A stretch of 51,845 bases of DNA, taken from NCBI GenBank assembly GCA_001970955.1, contig MPUH01000473.1:1-51845 (forward strand), given 5' to 3'. A model generated the notes under the pieces. It was not told the origin of the DNA, ran no database searches, and was given only the letters and a program-made list of their open reading frames with translations. How positions within the stretch are numbered: the first letter of the stretch is position 1; each line of letters begins with the position of its first letter. This DNA is from Stentor coeruleus. Lineage: Eukaryota > Ciliophora > Heterotrichea > Heterotrichida > Stentoridae. Positions 31,505-43,100 of the stretch are shown piece after piece. The translations under genes and the position numbers were made by a program.

Positions 31505-33613
31505 TCAATCTTTAAAACTAGTATCTTCATTTGTAGAGTACAAAAGTTTCATATTATTCCTAAATAAACCATACGATTCCGAAGTTCTAGGCTTAAAAGT
31601 ACATTCTTTCATTTCCTCAGCCGTATAAATCTGTTTAAGTTTCTCCAATTTATCTAGTTTTTTATCCGGAGCCAAATTAAAAGGTTGCGGAATAGTCACA
31701 CTCGGCGTATTCCCTTTAATCCCAAAAGCTTTATGTTCCCTAGCTTTACGATCCTCTTCTTGTTTTTTCTGTAATTCTTTAAGGGCAAGAAATCTATCAA
31801 GTCCAGCAATAAGAATATTTTCTTTAGGTTCATTAAGTTCTACAATTTTAGGTTGAAAAGTACATGCTTCTTGTTCTTTTGTATAATACTCATTTTTTAT
31901 ATTAAGTAATTTGTCTTGTTTTTCTTTTTCTTTAGCTTCAATATTTTTCAGTATCGCATTAGGGTTTGAATAATGGCTTTGAACATTCGCATATTTCTTT
32001 TTAGTTTCGATTTTCGGCTTAAAACTATAATCTTCTTTTGGTATTTCTTGTACTTGAGGTTTAGTTTCAGTAGTTGCTGAATGGTTTCTGCATAAATATT
32101 TAGACATTGGGTTTATTTTAGGCTCGTAGCTAAATTTAGCGTAATAGTCTTTTTGGATTTGAGCTTTTTTCTTATCCCTTTTCTCCTGTTCAAACTTCCC
32201 CATTCTATCAAATTTATCTTCCCCAGGGTACTCTTGGGATAGAAATTTAGAATTTTGATTGATTGTTGGTTTAAATGTGCAGGTTTCTTCAATTGTGTTT
32301 TTTTCTTGGATTTTTTTCTCTTTTTTCTTTAGAAACTCCTCTTGTCTTTCGAGAAAACTTGTAGTGTTTGGGCTTTTACCTGTTGTTATAGGGGTAAAAG
32401 TGAAATTTTGTAGTTCTTCTTTAGCTAGTTGTTCGATGAGCTTTTTTTTTGATGTGAAAGTCCCAGTGCCAGAACTTTCACTGCCAGGGATTTTATAAGT
32501 TGATGATTTTGAGGTGTTTGTGTTTATTTTGGGTTTAAAATTTGTTTCAGCCTTAGAATCAATGTTGTTTCTTAGTTCGTCAATAATTTTTTGTTTCTCT
32601 TTTTGTAATTCGTCTATTCTTTCGTATATTGGTTGACGATTTCCTATCATTTGGGCTGAGTTTTCGGATATTTTGGGAACGAATTTGGTGTTGTTAGCTT
32701 CAGTTTTTTCTTTTTCTTTTATCATCTATGATATTTTTTACCTTTTCTCGGTTTTTTTGTTGCTCTTGTCCTAGTTTTAACAGCCTATCTTCGATTTTTT
32801 CACTAGAAAATGATTTTATTACATATGGGGTTACTTGTGGAGCGAATGGGCATTTTNCTCGTCTTCTTCTTTTTTCTTTTTCTCGATTTCACGGTTTTTT
32901 AACCCTTCTTCTTTTAGTTTTAACAGTTCGTCGATACGTTTTTCAAAGTTTTCCCTTTTAGCGTCTTTATCTATAGAATTCGATGATTCTCTAAAACTTT
33001 GATTGGTATTTTTCTTTGGTTTTTCTAGAGTTTTTTCTGATTTTTCATGACAAATTGTAGGTTTCATATAGTTTTTAGTAGGAGTTTTCTCTGTTTTTTC
33101 GATTTTTTCCTGTTTTTGCCAAGCATTTAACACATTTTTCCCTTGTTTTGCATTTTTTGGGACGTATTTGTTTGGCAGTTCCCTTTTCTGAGGCTTTTGT
33201 GCCCAGTAGTTTTCAATATCTGAGTCTTCAGTATATTCAATTTTATAAGACTCTTCTGTTTTTTGTATAAGTTTTTCGCTTTTACGCTCTTTGCTGTCAC
33301 CCCGCATACCTTTTTCTTCAATCAAATTTTCTTGCAAATGGTTTTTGCTGATTTCCCAGAAGTCTAAAACCTCGTTGTTCTCATTAAAAAACTTTTTTTC
33401 AAAGCTTTTCCCTTGATTTGACTTTTCTTCAGCTTTGCTTCGACGTTCTTGGACTAGTCTTGCTATAGTTTCACTACGAAAACCATGAGAGATTTGACTT
33501 TCTGGGTCATTTTCTTCAGCTAAAAGTTCTTCTCTACGTTTTTCTCTCTCTTTTCTTAGATTTTCAAGTATTTCATCTCTTCTTGCAGAGTTGAAGACAT
33601 TATTGATTTCCAT
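31505..33613 (-). CDS. F-x-P-x-I repeat coiled-coil protein (16-nt intron, frame broken by an N)
   Basis: Two ORFs form one gene. The intron GTAAAAAATATCATAG (32726-32741, 16 nt) joins them, and the single N at 32857 must stand for two bases (or two plus a multiple of three) to keep frame. The result is about 697 residues. About nine copies of a motif [CFY]-x-F-x-P-x-[IV] (CTFKPTIN, YSFKPKIE, CTFQPKIV, CTFKPRTS, FSYEPKIN, NFKPKIN, KFVPKIS and others) are separated by 35-60 residues of charged helix with KxxKL heptads. Similar F-x-P-x-I repeats occur in protist cytoskeletal proteins, so a ciliary or cortical role is inferred; I know no name for the family. ATG at 33613, stop TGA. Confidence 0.75.
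32857..32857. other. Assembly gap (single N) inside a coding region
   Basis: One N at which the reading frame of the repeat protein shifts. No flanking duplication is visible. Confidence 0.9.
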
Positions 33614-33984
33614 TTTAAATTATTTTTAAATTTCACTAGTTGAGGATGTGTTGGTTTGGAGGTTAAAATATTTGTGTTTGGGGATTTAAGATTGATGAGA
33701 TAAGGAAAGATTGGGGGTTAAATGATTAATTTATATTTTATAATTTAGTATAAGTTAGGAATTATCGCTTGACTATTGTCCAGCCCTTGAATATTTTAAG
33801 CAATAGTCAGTATATATTTCTCCAACTATGCATAAAGTAGATTTTCTTTCTCTATAAAAAATATAAACATGCTAGGATTTATATAAAATATAACAAGTAT
33901 TAGAATCGAATTCTCCCTTTAAAAAATGATTAGATTATTTAATTTTAGCTAAGCTTTTATCACAATAATATTATTTATTTTTAT
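33614..33984. other. Spacer between two minus-strand genes
   Basis: G-rich for the first 110 bases (upstream of the repeat-protein gene), then AT-rich. No feature recognised. Confidence 0.4.
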
Positions 33985-34521
33985 TCATCTTATCTTATTG
34001 TAGATTAGTCTTGTAATTAGCATAAATGCTTCATCAATATTACTTCTCAATCGCGCACTCGTTTCAATATAAAATAGATTATTCCTTTTAGAAAACAGCA
34101 TTGCATCTTCATAACAAACAACTCTTTCTCTAATAAGATCGCATTTATTTCCAACAATTATAAACATACTATCATTATTTCTATGTTGTTCAATTTCATT
34201 AATCCATTTTTGAAGATTTTCAAATGAATTTCTATCTGTGACATCGTATATTAGCAAACCACCTCTAGATCCACGATAATAAGATCGAGTTAATCTTCTA
34301 GAATTTTCATTTCCACACTAAATATAATTTACAATATCCCAGATGCTTAGTCTTATTTTTGTATCTTCGAGTATTATATTTTTTATATTGAAATCAACCC
34401 CTACTGTAGGATTATATTTACTATTGAAAAGATGATCTTTAAGTTGTGAAATAATGCTTGATTTACCAACATTTGAATCTCCTATTAACATTAAGTTAAA
34501 TAGATAGGCACAAGAGGTCAT
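33985..34521 (-). CDS. Divergent Rab-like small GTPase with Asn at the catalytic Gln position
   Basis: Removing the intron GTAAATTATATTTAG (34318-34332) gives 173 residues. G boxes: P-loop GDSNVGKSS, switch I NPTVGVDF, G3 WDICGNE, G4 GNKCDL, G5 ETSA. In G3 the usual WDTAGQE has become WDICGNE, so the catalytic Gln (Gln61 in Ras) is Asn. The protein ends NKIR with no C-terminal cysteines, so it cannot be geranylgeranylated as Rabs normally are. Known family role: vesicle traffic switches; here GTP hydrolysis and membrane attachment are probably altered. The intron sits at exactly the same codon as in the neighbouring paralogue at 35148-35801, which indicates tandem duplication. Stop TGA. Confidence 0.9.
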
Positions 34522-35147
34522 TTATATTGTTAAGTATTATGAATAAAATAATTTGGAGATTTTAGATAAAATATTAGTGAAAAAGCTAATCAAGTTTTTT
34601 AAGGAGCGGAAATAATATTAGGTATAAATAATATATAAATATAGATTAAAACAAGATTATAATGATTTTGATAAAGAGTGTTTTGCTATATATTTGAGTG
34701 TGTTCTTGATATTTTTTTTGATTTTTATTTTAGTTTTTGAGCAGGAGTTTTTATCTTTACCAAAATATTTAAGTATTAATTTGTATAAAATCTGATAAAA
34801 TATCAATTGTGTATATGCTGTAATGCAAATAATTATATATAAGTATATCAATTATAATTTATATGATATAAAGCAGAGAAACATCTTCAAATTTGGATTT
34901 AATATATAGTACTAAATATGTAAATTTACATAAATAACTTTAATATTTATTATAACAATATATTGATAATTTTATTTAAATTCTTGTATTAACCAAATGG
35001 ATATTATTCATTTTACTCAACTGGAAAAAATATATAAAAACTTTACTAGTTTGAATATTGCAAAAATATAAACCTCAAGTTTAAAATGTTCTAAACTAAG
35101 ATTAAAAGCATTGAAATCAAAATTTTCAATGCCTATGCTTATTTTCA
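34522..35147. other. Spacer between tandem Rab-like genes
   Basis: AT-rich, G-biased on the left. The minus-strand ORF at 34657-34851 is Ile/Lys/Tyr-rich and looks like chance. No feature recognised. Confidence 0.4.
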
Positions 35148-35801
<654 letters not shown>

Positions 35802-36410
35802 TTATATTAGTCAACAATATTCAGATTTGATTATTAGAATTATTGAGAGTTATAGGGATAGTATTAGTTATGAATTATTGATTGAGTATTGTCTAGATTT
35901 TAATATACTTTTTCTTTTATATGTAGTACTTTTTGTAATGAAGTTTTTATTTCTCTGTCAATCTTTATTATTTTAATATAGTTTGTATAAACTTTTATTC
36001 AGCCTTGACAAATTGGTATAAACGAAGAGATATCATATAAACATAATCATACTATATATAAATAAACAACCAAAATCTATCCATATAATCCTCTCATTCA
36101 GTAAAAAATATCTATTTTTATTTTTATATTTATATTATTCCTATCTTACATAACCCAATCTAAAAATCTATCTAATTTTTTTTTTATTTTCCACCCAACC
36201 ATCTAAAACTTACTCTTCTAAATCCCTAACATATTCTCAATCACAAGAGTTCATATCTTACCCGAAAATTTAACATCAAAAAAACCACAATCCTCAAATA
36301 CCAGCATCAACTAAAACTATACACAAAAAATTGCTCACAATAAAATTCATATTAAAATAATTCATTTCAATAAACATCCAAAATACCCACATCATCAAAC
36401 AGTTATAAAT
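35802..36410. other. Spacer between divergent genes
   Basis: 13 G and 1 C in 35821-35880; 0 G and 18 C in 36181-36240. Contains the upstream regions of a Rab-like gene and SPAG16; no specific motif recognised. Confidence 0.5.
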
Positions 36411-38120
36411 ATGTCTGAAGAAGATGGCGCATATGTAGTTGAAGAAGTCAATATTACCGATTCAGAAAATGATGATTTCGAGTATCAAAGCGTAGCTATC
36501 GACTCTGAAGAAATACCCGAAGGAGATGAGGACTACGAAGCAATGGCCCAAGCAGTAAAAGGTAGAGCAGATCAACCTAAAACCCCAATAGAAGTCGTAG
36601 AAAGTAAATTCACTCTTCGTCATGAAAGTACAGACGATTTCGTAAGAAACTTCCTAGTTCGTTTAGGTATGACAAAAACCTTAGAAGCTTTTCAAAGCGA
36701 ATGGTATGAGCTTAAAGCAAAAGGTAAACTCAAAAACGAAGATATCGCCCCAGTCCCAGATGTTTATTTGAAAAACCAAGAACTAAGGGATCAAGTAAGT
36801 TCAATGAGAAACGAGCTTGAAAAAGCTCAATACAATGCAGAAAAAGCTATTGCCACATGGGATAAACTTAGAAAAGAAAAAGATTTTCATAGAATGCATC
36901 ATCATAGAGTTCAACAAGAAAAACAAAAACTAATTGGGGATATAGATAAGCTTAGAAAAGGACATGAACTTTATGAAGCAAAATATAAGGAACTGGCGGC
37001 AAAGTATGAGAGTGCAATGAAAGAAAAAATGCTTATGAAGCTTGAAAGAGATAGGCTGAAAGGTAGAGTTGATACTTTAGAAAGAAGTCTTTCACAGACA
37101 AATCAAGAGATGATTCCTAGTGATACTAAGAAATCAATGATGATGAAATCGAAAAGTAAAAAAGAAGAGACACCATGGCCTGCTGATAATAGGCCAAATC
37201 CATATGCAGCTGCTACAGGGATTGAACCAGCTCATGCAGAATCTTTTATGTTGACTCGTACTTATAAAGGTCATCAGTTAGCGATTTCTGCTTTAGGACT
37301 ACATGCAAGAAAGCCGATTTTAGCAACAGTAAGTGATGATCATACATGGAAAATGTGGAGCTTGACAAATGGCGAACTTATCATGTCAGGTGAAGGGCAT
37401 ACCGACTGGGTTTCAGGTGTGTGTTTTCATCCTAAAGGTAGCGTCATAGCAACCTCCTCAGGCGATCAAACTGTAAAAATCTGGGATTTTGTCAATGCTA
37501 GATGCACTTCAACCTTTACCCAACACACTCAAGCAGTCTGGAATGTTGATTTCCATGACTCAGGGGACTTTTTAGCCTCATGTTCAATGGACCATTCAAT
37601 CCGCCTCTGGGATCTTCCAACCCAAAAATGCCGTCAAAGCTACAGAGGTCATGTAGACTCTGTAAATCATTGCAAATTCCAACCTTATAGTAACTTTTTA
37701 GGATCAGCCTCAGGAGATAAAACTGTATCATTATGGGATATGCGAACAGCTCAATGTGTTCAAACTTATTATGGGCATTTAAACTGTGTTAATCATATTA
37801 ATTTCAGTATGAGAGGAGATACTATATCTTCATGTGATAGTGATGGAGTTGTGAAAATCTGGGATGCGAAAATGGTTAGGGAAAGAAGCCAATTCGATAC
37901 TGGACAACTTCCAGCAAATGCTTCGGTTTTCGATAAAAGTGGGATGATTTTGATAGTGGCTAGTGAAGATGCGAATATTTACGTTTATAACTTGGAAACT
38001 GGGGAGAATGTTCATGTGCTTAGAGGACATGAACAAGGAGTACAAGATGTACTTTTCGACCCAACAGGAAAGTTCATAGTTTCTGCTAGTTCTGATGCTA
38101 CATTTAGAGTTTGGCAATAG
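36411..38120 (+). CDS. SPAG16: SPAG16/PF20, axonemal central-pair WD40 protein
   Basis: The 569-residue protein aligns along its length with SPAG16/PF20 as I know it. The N-terminus has an acidic YVVEEVNITDSENDDFEY block; then comes the helical FVRNFLVRLGMTKTLEAFQSEWYEL block, the coiled coil KERKDFHRMHHHR-type motif (here EKDFHRMHHHRVQQEKQKL), and a seven-blade WD40 propeller from about residue 280 (GHTDWVSGVCFHP, SSGDQTVKIWD, SMDHSIRLWD, SASGDKTVSLWD). PF20 bridges the two central-pair microtubules of 9+2 axonemes and is needed for motility. The gene is intronless with ATG at 36411 and TAG stop, and ends 32 bases from the convergent neighbour. Confidence 0.97.
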   Translation: MSEEDGAYVVEEVNITDSENDDFEYQSVAIDSEEIPEGDEDYEAMAQAVKGRADQPKTPIEVVESKFTLRHESTDDFVRNFLVRLGMTKTLEAFQSEWYELKAKGKLKNEDIAPVPDVYLKNQELRDQVSSMRNELEKAQYNAEKAIATWDKLRKEKDFHRMHHHRVQQEKQKLIGDIDKLRKGHELYEAKYKELAAKYESAMKEKMLMKLERDRLKGRVDTLERSLSQTNQEMIPSDTKKSMMMKSKSKKEETPWPADNRPNPYAAATGIEPAHAESFMLTRTYKGHQLAISALGLHARKPILATVSDDHTWKMWSLTNGELIMSGEGHTDWVSGVCFHPKGSVIATSSGDQTVKIWDFVNARCTSTFTQHTQAVWNVDFHDSGDFLASCSMDHSIRLWDLPTQKCRQSYRGHVDSVNHCKFQPYSNFLGSASGDKTVSLWDMRTAQCVQTYYGHLNCVNHINFSMRGDTISSCDSDGVVKIWDAKMVRERSQFDTGQLPANASVFDKSGMILIVASEDANIYVYNLETGENVHVLRGHEQGVQDVLFDPTGKFIVSASSDATFRVWQ

Positions 38121-38152
38121 TTAATTTAATATATACTAGCAGGTTATTAAAA

Positions 38153-38617
38153 TCAGTCTGAGAATTCTAAGTCTTCAATCATTTTGACAAGATGCGGGTC
38201 GATTTCATTTGGGTCTTCATTTTCTATACGTTCTACTAGGTTAAAAAGCTTATCATCATAGGTACTAGTGAAAAAGTCCCCACCAACTTGAGACTTGCCT
38301 AAGTCATCTTCAAGGAAAACTTGTGTGTAGACATCAACTTTTTGCAATTGGACTGGCCTTGGGAGCTCTTTCATTAGATCCATACATTTTTCTAACTTAG
38401 CTCGCATTCGTTCTTTGTCTTGAGATAAAGAGATGTTCTCGGATCTGAGGATTAGGATTTCTTGTTCGAGAACTTGGATTCTGTCCTCAAGCGAGACTTT
38501 ACCTTTTTTTTCAGATGCTAACTTGTCTATTAGACCACCAACTTTAGCTTTGTCTTCTTTGCATAAGTCTTTAAGTCGAGCTTTTGCTGCTCCTGGACTA
38601 CTTCGCTTTTTATCCAT
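38153..38617 (-). CDS. Small coiled-coil protein, 154 aa
   Basis: A basic N-terminus (MDKKRSSPGAAKARLKDL) leads into a coiled coil at about 45-90 (LEDRIQVLEQEILILRSEN), then an acidic C-terminal half ending HLVKMIEDLEFSD. No membrane segment or catalytic motif. I do not recognise the family. It is convergent with SPAG16 with 32 bases between stop codons, but convergence alone does not imply a shared role. ATG at 38617, stop TGA. Confidence 0.75.
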   Translation of the reverse strand: MDKKRSSPGAAKARLKDLCKEDKAKVGGLIDKLASEKKGKVSLEDRIQVLEQEILILRSENISLSQDKERMRAKLEKCMDLMKELPRPVQLQKVDVYTQVFLEDDLGKSQVGGDFFTSTYDDKLFNLVERIENEDPNEIDPHLVKMIEDLEFSD

Positions 38618-39279
38618 GATGATTTTATTATTTGTTTTGGGTTTTAAATTGAGGCTTTTATAGGTGGCAGCTTAGGTTGATGTTGGGGTAGATTTGAGAA
38701 GTTTTGATAGTAGAGATTTGTGGTGTTTTATGGTAAATATTACTTAAATGATAAGGGTTTTGAATTAAGAATATTAGATTAATACAATTATAATCATAGA
38801 TTGTATTTTCAGATGTAGAAATTGTTTATTGAAAGACTTATTCAATAGCCTGCATTTTAATTCCAAGTCAAAAAGTGGAACAAAGTATTGATATAGATAA
38901 CGGATTTTAAAAAGACCCAGGATTTGTATTTTTTTATTTTAATCATCCTGAAAATTTCCAGAATTTAGGTTATTAGATTTAATTATTATTGATTTATCCT
39001 TATTACAAGAGAAGTATGGGAAAACATGCTAGGGCTACTAAAGTATATTCAAAAATATAGGGGATTATTTTAAGTCCTATTGTTGGAAATATGATGATAT
39101 TTGTTTAAGCCTTCAATACCTCATATAAGTATATCAGTATATTTTTATGTGTTTATTTATATTTTGCATTCTAATAACTAGGAGATTAACCTGAGGTTGT
39201 ATTTTAAATTTTTTTTTTTTATTATGTTGAGATTCTAAATTGGAAAAATATACTTATCAAGATTATTTGGAAGCTTTTT

Positions 39280-39324
39280 CATTTTATGAGAATTACTCAT
39301 TTTATGGAAATTATTCATTTTAAC
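39280..39324. repeat. Short tandem repeat, 18-nt unit
   Basis: CATTTTATGAGAATTACT is followed directly by CATTTTATGGAAATTATT and then CATTTTAAC, giving two imperfect full copies and part of a third. Confidence 0.7.
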
Positions 39325-39919
39325 AAATCAACTCCAGTGTATTAAAGTCAAGAATTATCTCTCGCTTGTAATTATTAAACCTATTTGTTTTCAGTTTATC
39401 TTATTACTTTATCAAGTTAGTAAATTTTCACAAAATTTATACACATCCTATCATTCACTTTTTAATAACCAATTTAACAGCAGATAATTCTAAAATCAAG
39501 CATCACTTACTATATTTTAACTTCCTTTTTTTTATCCCATATAATATCATTTTACTACATAAGCATCATATCAATAATTNATTTAACCCATAAAATGATT
39601 TTTTAACCTATCAAGATTTAATACTAAGCATGCAACCCTATATTTCCATCATAAAAACTATGAATTTCATTACATAAAACTCATCTCAAATTCCAAAACT
39701 AATTGATTAAAACTAATAAAATCTTAATAAATACCAAACTTTACAATTTTTAAAACTCAAGAATTATTCATCACAAAATCGCAAGGTGAAATCTAAACTT
39801 AATATGTCAATTTTTTTCCAAAAAAGTTAATCATTCTACAACACACACAAGTTTCTAAATCTAATCTGAAAAATCTACCTAAGCCTATCATATCCCTAAT
39901 ACTTTACAATAAATATTAA

Positions 39920-39933
39920 ATAACACGTGTTAT
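39920..39933. promoter_or_regulatory. Perfect palindrome with E-box core (candidate site)
   Basis: ATAACACGTGTTAT is a perfect 14-bp inverted repeat centred on CACGTG, the core bound by bHLH-type factors in other eukaryotes. It lies about 200 bases upstream of the ATG at 40129. Function is a guess. Confidence 0.2.
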
Positions 39934-40128
39934 ATTGTTGTGATTTAAAAAATAAATCCTAATATTGAATATGGTAATCTAATAAAAAACTAACACCCAT
40001 AAAGTCTTATCATCAATCCAACCCCTTTTTTTCAACATAAACACAAATGTTTTTTTATATATATTTAAACAACTAAATTTTCATACCATGATAAAATTTT
40101 CATAGTAGTCCTGATATAAAACAAAAAA

Positions 40129-43100
40129 ATGGGAAATGGATGTAGTTTCAAATCTAAACCTAAAAAAGTTATCAAAGCAGCAGTTGCAGTAGATAATTTA
40201 CTACTAGACCGTATTGGTGAAGGCCAGATACGAATGTTAATGGAAAAATTCAAAAGACATGAACAGAAAGATGGTCTTGATCTTGAAGGTTTTAAAAAGC
40301 TCATGCCATATATCACGAGTTTACCAACTCCAGTAATTGAAAATGCTTTTTCTCAGTTCGCTAACCCTGAGAATAACCGAATAACATGGGAAGGATTTTG
40401 CTCAGCAGTATCTAAGTATATATTAGGATCTACTGAAGACAAATGCCAATTCTTATACAGAATATTTGATAAAAACAATAACGGAACCCTAAATAAAAAA
40501 GACGCAACTTTACTCAAATCGCATATTTTTAACTTCACTTGTAGTTTAAAAAATTTGCCACAGCCTTCAAATGACCTTATGTCTTTATTCAGTACATCAG
40601 ATTCTTTAACTTTTAATGAATTTAAAACTTGGGCTTTTACAAATATTGACTTACACAAAGCACTTCAGCCATTTGAGATAATCCCATCACCAAGTACTGA
40701 GAAAGAGCGATTCAAAATGAATATGCAAGAATTTCAAAAAAATGGATACAAAACTGGGGAAACTTACTATCTGATTTTTTCCCTTTGGCTTGAAACCTGG
40801 AAAATCTACGTGAATTATGATGATGATGCTATGCCTATAATTTTATCTTATAAGTCAAGTAAACGACCTGTAGGAATAACTAATAACAAACTTCTTGACC
40901 CTAATTATCCAGAAAAGCTTATTTCAGACCTTAAAGAACGATTGGATTATGTGATTTTACCAAAAATTGTTTGGGTTGATTTTATAAAATGGTATGGAGG
41001 GGGACCTGAAATCCCAAGAAAAGCTGTAAAAATATTTTCTTCAGTTGTCATAGAAACTTATCCTCCTTTGTTTCAAATTTATTATTATAAAGATAAATAT
41101 TCATCATTATCTTCTAAACCAAAACAAATACTTATAAGCGCATATAGTACTACTGCCAGTATATGCGAAGCTGTAAAAGATGATATTATTGATGATGAGG
41201 AATTATGTGTTTATATTAAAAAAAATGATAAATTCGAACTTTTACCTTTTGATACAGTTATTGAAACTTTAGATTTAGCAAATATTAATGTTTGTACTGT
41301 TGGCTTTGTTTCTAATAGTAAAAGTATTGAAGTTGGTATTGGATTGTATGATAAAGAAGGGGATTTTAATGAAGGAGATGCTGTTGAATGTCTTATATTA
41401 GGGAAATGGATATCTGCAGTTATTAAAAAAATTACAGAAAGGACTTTTACGTTGTCTATATGGAATAACCAGAATACTATAAAAATACCTTTAAAAGATA
41501 TTGGGAATATAAGAAAACCAAGAAAAACTTTGCTTACTAGTAAAAATGATTATGTTTTTTGTGGACTTGTTAATATTGGAAATACGTGTTATTTTAATGC
41601 GGTTTTACAAGTGCTTTTTTATTCGCCGCTTATTAATGAGTATTTTTCTAATGAAAGTTTTTGTGTAAAAGCAGAGGGTTTAAGGGTTTATTCGAGGTTT
41701 GTTTTACAGTTAAGCAAGGTTTTTAGTGATTTGAAAACTCCTGGGAAGATAAGGATGCTACCGAAAAGGCTGTTTAAAGAATTTATGATGATTAATGAGG
41801 AGTTTGAACAAGGGGTGCAGAATGATAGTTATGAACTTTTTCAAAAAATATTAATGAACTTACATGAAGCTCTCTGTACAGGGAATTTTGAAATGCAACA
41901 AACTCTTGTAGTAAGGCAATTAAGTTCTGAAGAAGAAGCAAAAATCAGTAAAGACCAATGGGAATTATATCGGGGTATAAAAGGTTCAATAATTTCTGCA
42001 GTATTCGGAGCCCAAACAAGATACACTTTAACATGCCGAAGTTGCAGAAAATCTAAATCTATTTTCGAAGTTTTCAATTGTTTCAGTATCCCAATCCCTT
42101 CATTACCTGTAAGTTCAGTAATCAACATAATAATAGTAACTCGTAATTGTTCATCACTTATACAATTTCCTTTAAAAATCCAAGAAAATATGAATTTTGA
42201 AAGCTTATTAGATCAAATCGATAGCAAATCCCCAGTCAAATCTCGAAATTTAATATTTTCCCGTGTTCGTAAAGGTCTTTGTAATGGGTATTTTTTTCCA
42301 TCCACAATAGAAGAGTTGATTTCTGATGATAAAAGGGAACTTTTTGGATTTGAAATTATTACTTCGATTGAGGAACTTGAAAATACTGGGAGATTTATAG
42401 TGAAAAATCAGAGGAGTTGCAATAATTGGAGAGTAGACTTGCAGTTAAACGAGCTTGTGGATTACTTTTATGATAATCAATGGAAAATAGCTCATGTTAG
42501 GGAAATATATGATGATGAGATTTCGGTTTCAGTTCATGTTAAGGACTCTGTGAAAGAAATTGTCAAGAGGAACAGTAGAAATTTAGAGCCTTTCAGGAAT
42601 AAAACTACTATTAAAAATAAAATACTTATAATCCCTGCGACACATTTAAGACCAAGTAAGAAGATAAAAAAAGATTGCTTCTTTTTTGGAGTACCTTATA
42701 TGATATCAATAGGATCTTGGCAAACATGGCACGACCTTAACAATGATCTCAAAAGAATATGCCGACTGTTTTGTGACTCGAAACTAGACCTTAGTAAACT
42801 TGTGATTTTTTACCTCTTTAACAAAAGCAAAGGGTCATGTGGTTTATGCCAAGGTGGGTGTTTAGGGTGTAAAATCCCAGACAATTATGAAACCTTAGAA
42901 AATATAGCAAACATTTCAGAAGACCTTATCATAAGAATCATATGGACAAACGATAACTTTTATAAACCTTTACCTATAAAAACCTTACCAGCCGAAGATG
43001 TTTTCAGTTTACAAGACTGTTTTGCTAAGTTTACCGAAAAAGAAATCATTGAAAACAAATGCGAATATTGTAGTGAAACACATCAAGATAGTCAAATTGA

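Larger units (their letters stand above)
38618..40128. other. 1.5-kb spacer between divergent genes
   Basis: Contains an 18-nt tandem repeat (39280-39315 plus a partial third copy), a single N at 39580, and a perfect 14-bp palindrome ATAACACGTGTTAT (39920-39933) about 200 bases upstream of the USP gene. No ORF or RNA gene recognised. Confidence 0.5.

Noticed and set aside
34657..34851. 64-residue minus-strand ORF
   Set aside because: Ile/Lys/Tyr composition of AT-rich non-coding DNA, no motif, and no flanking skew support.
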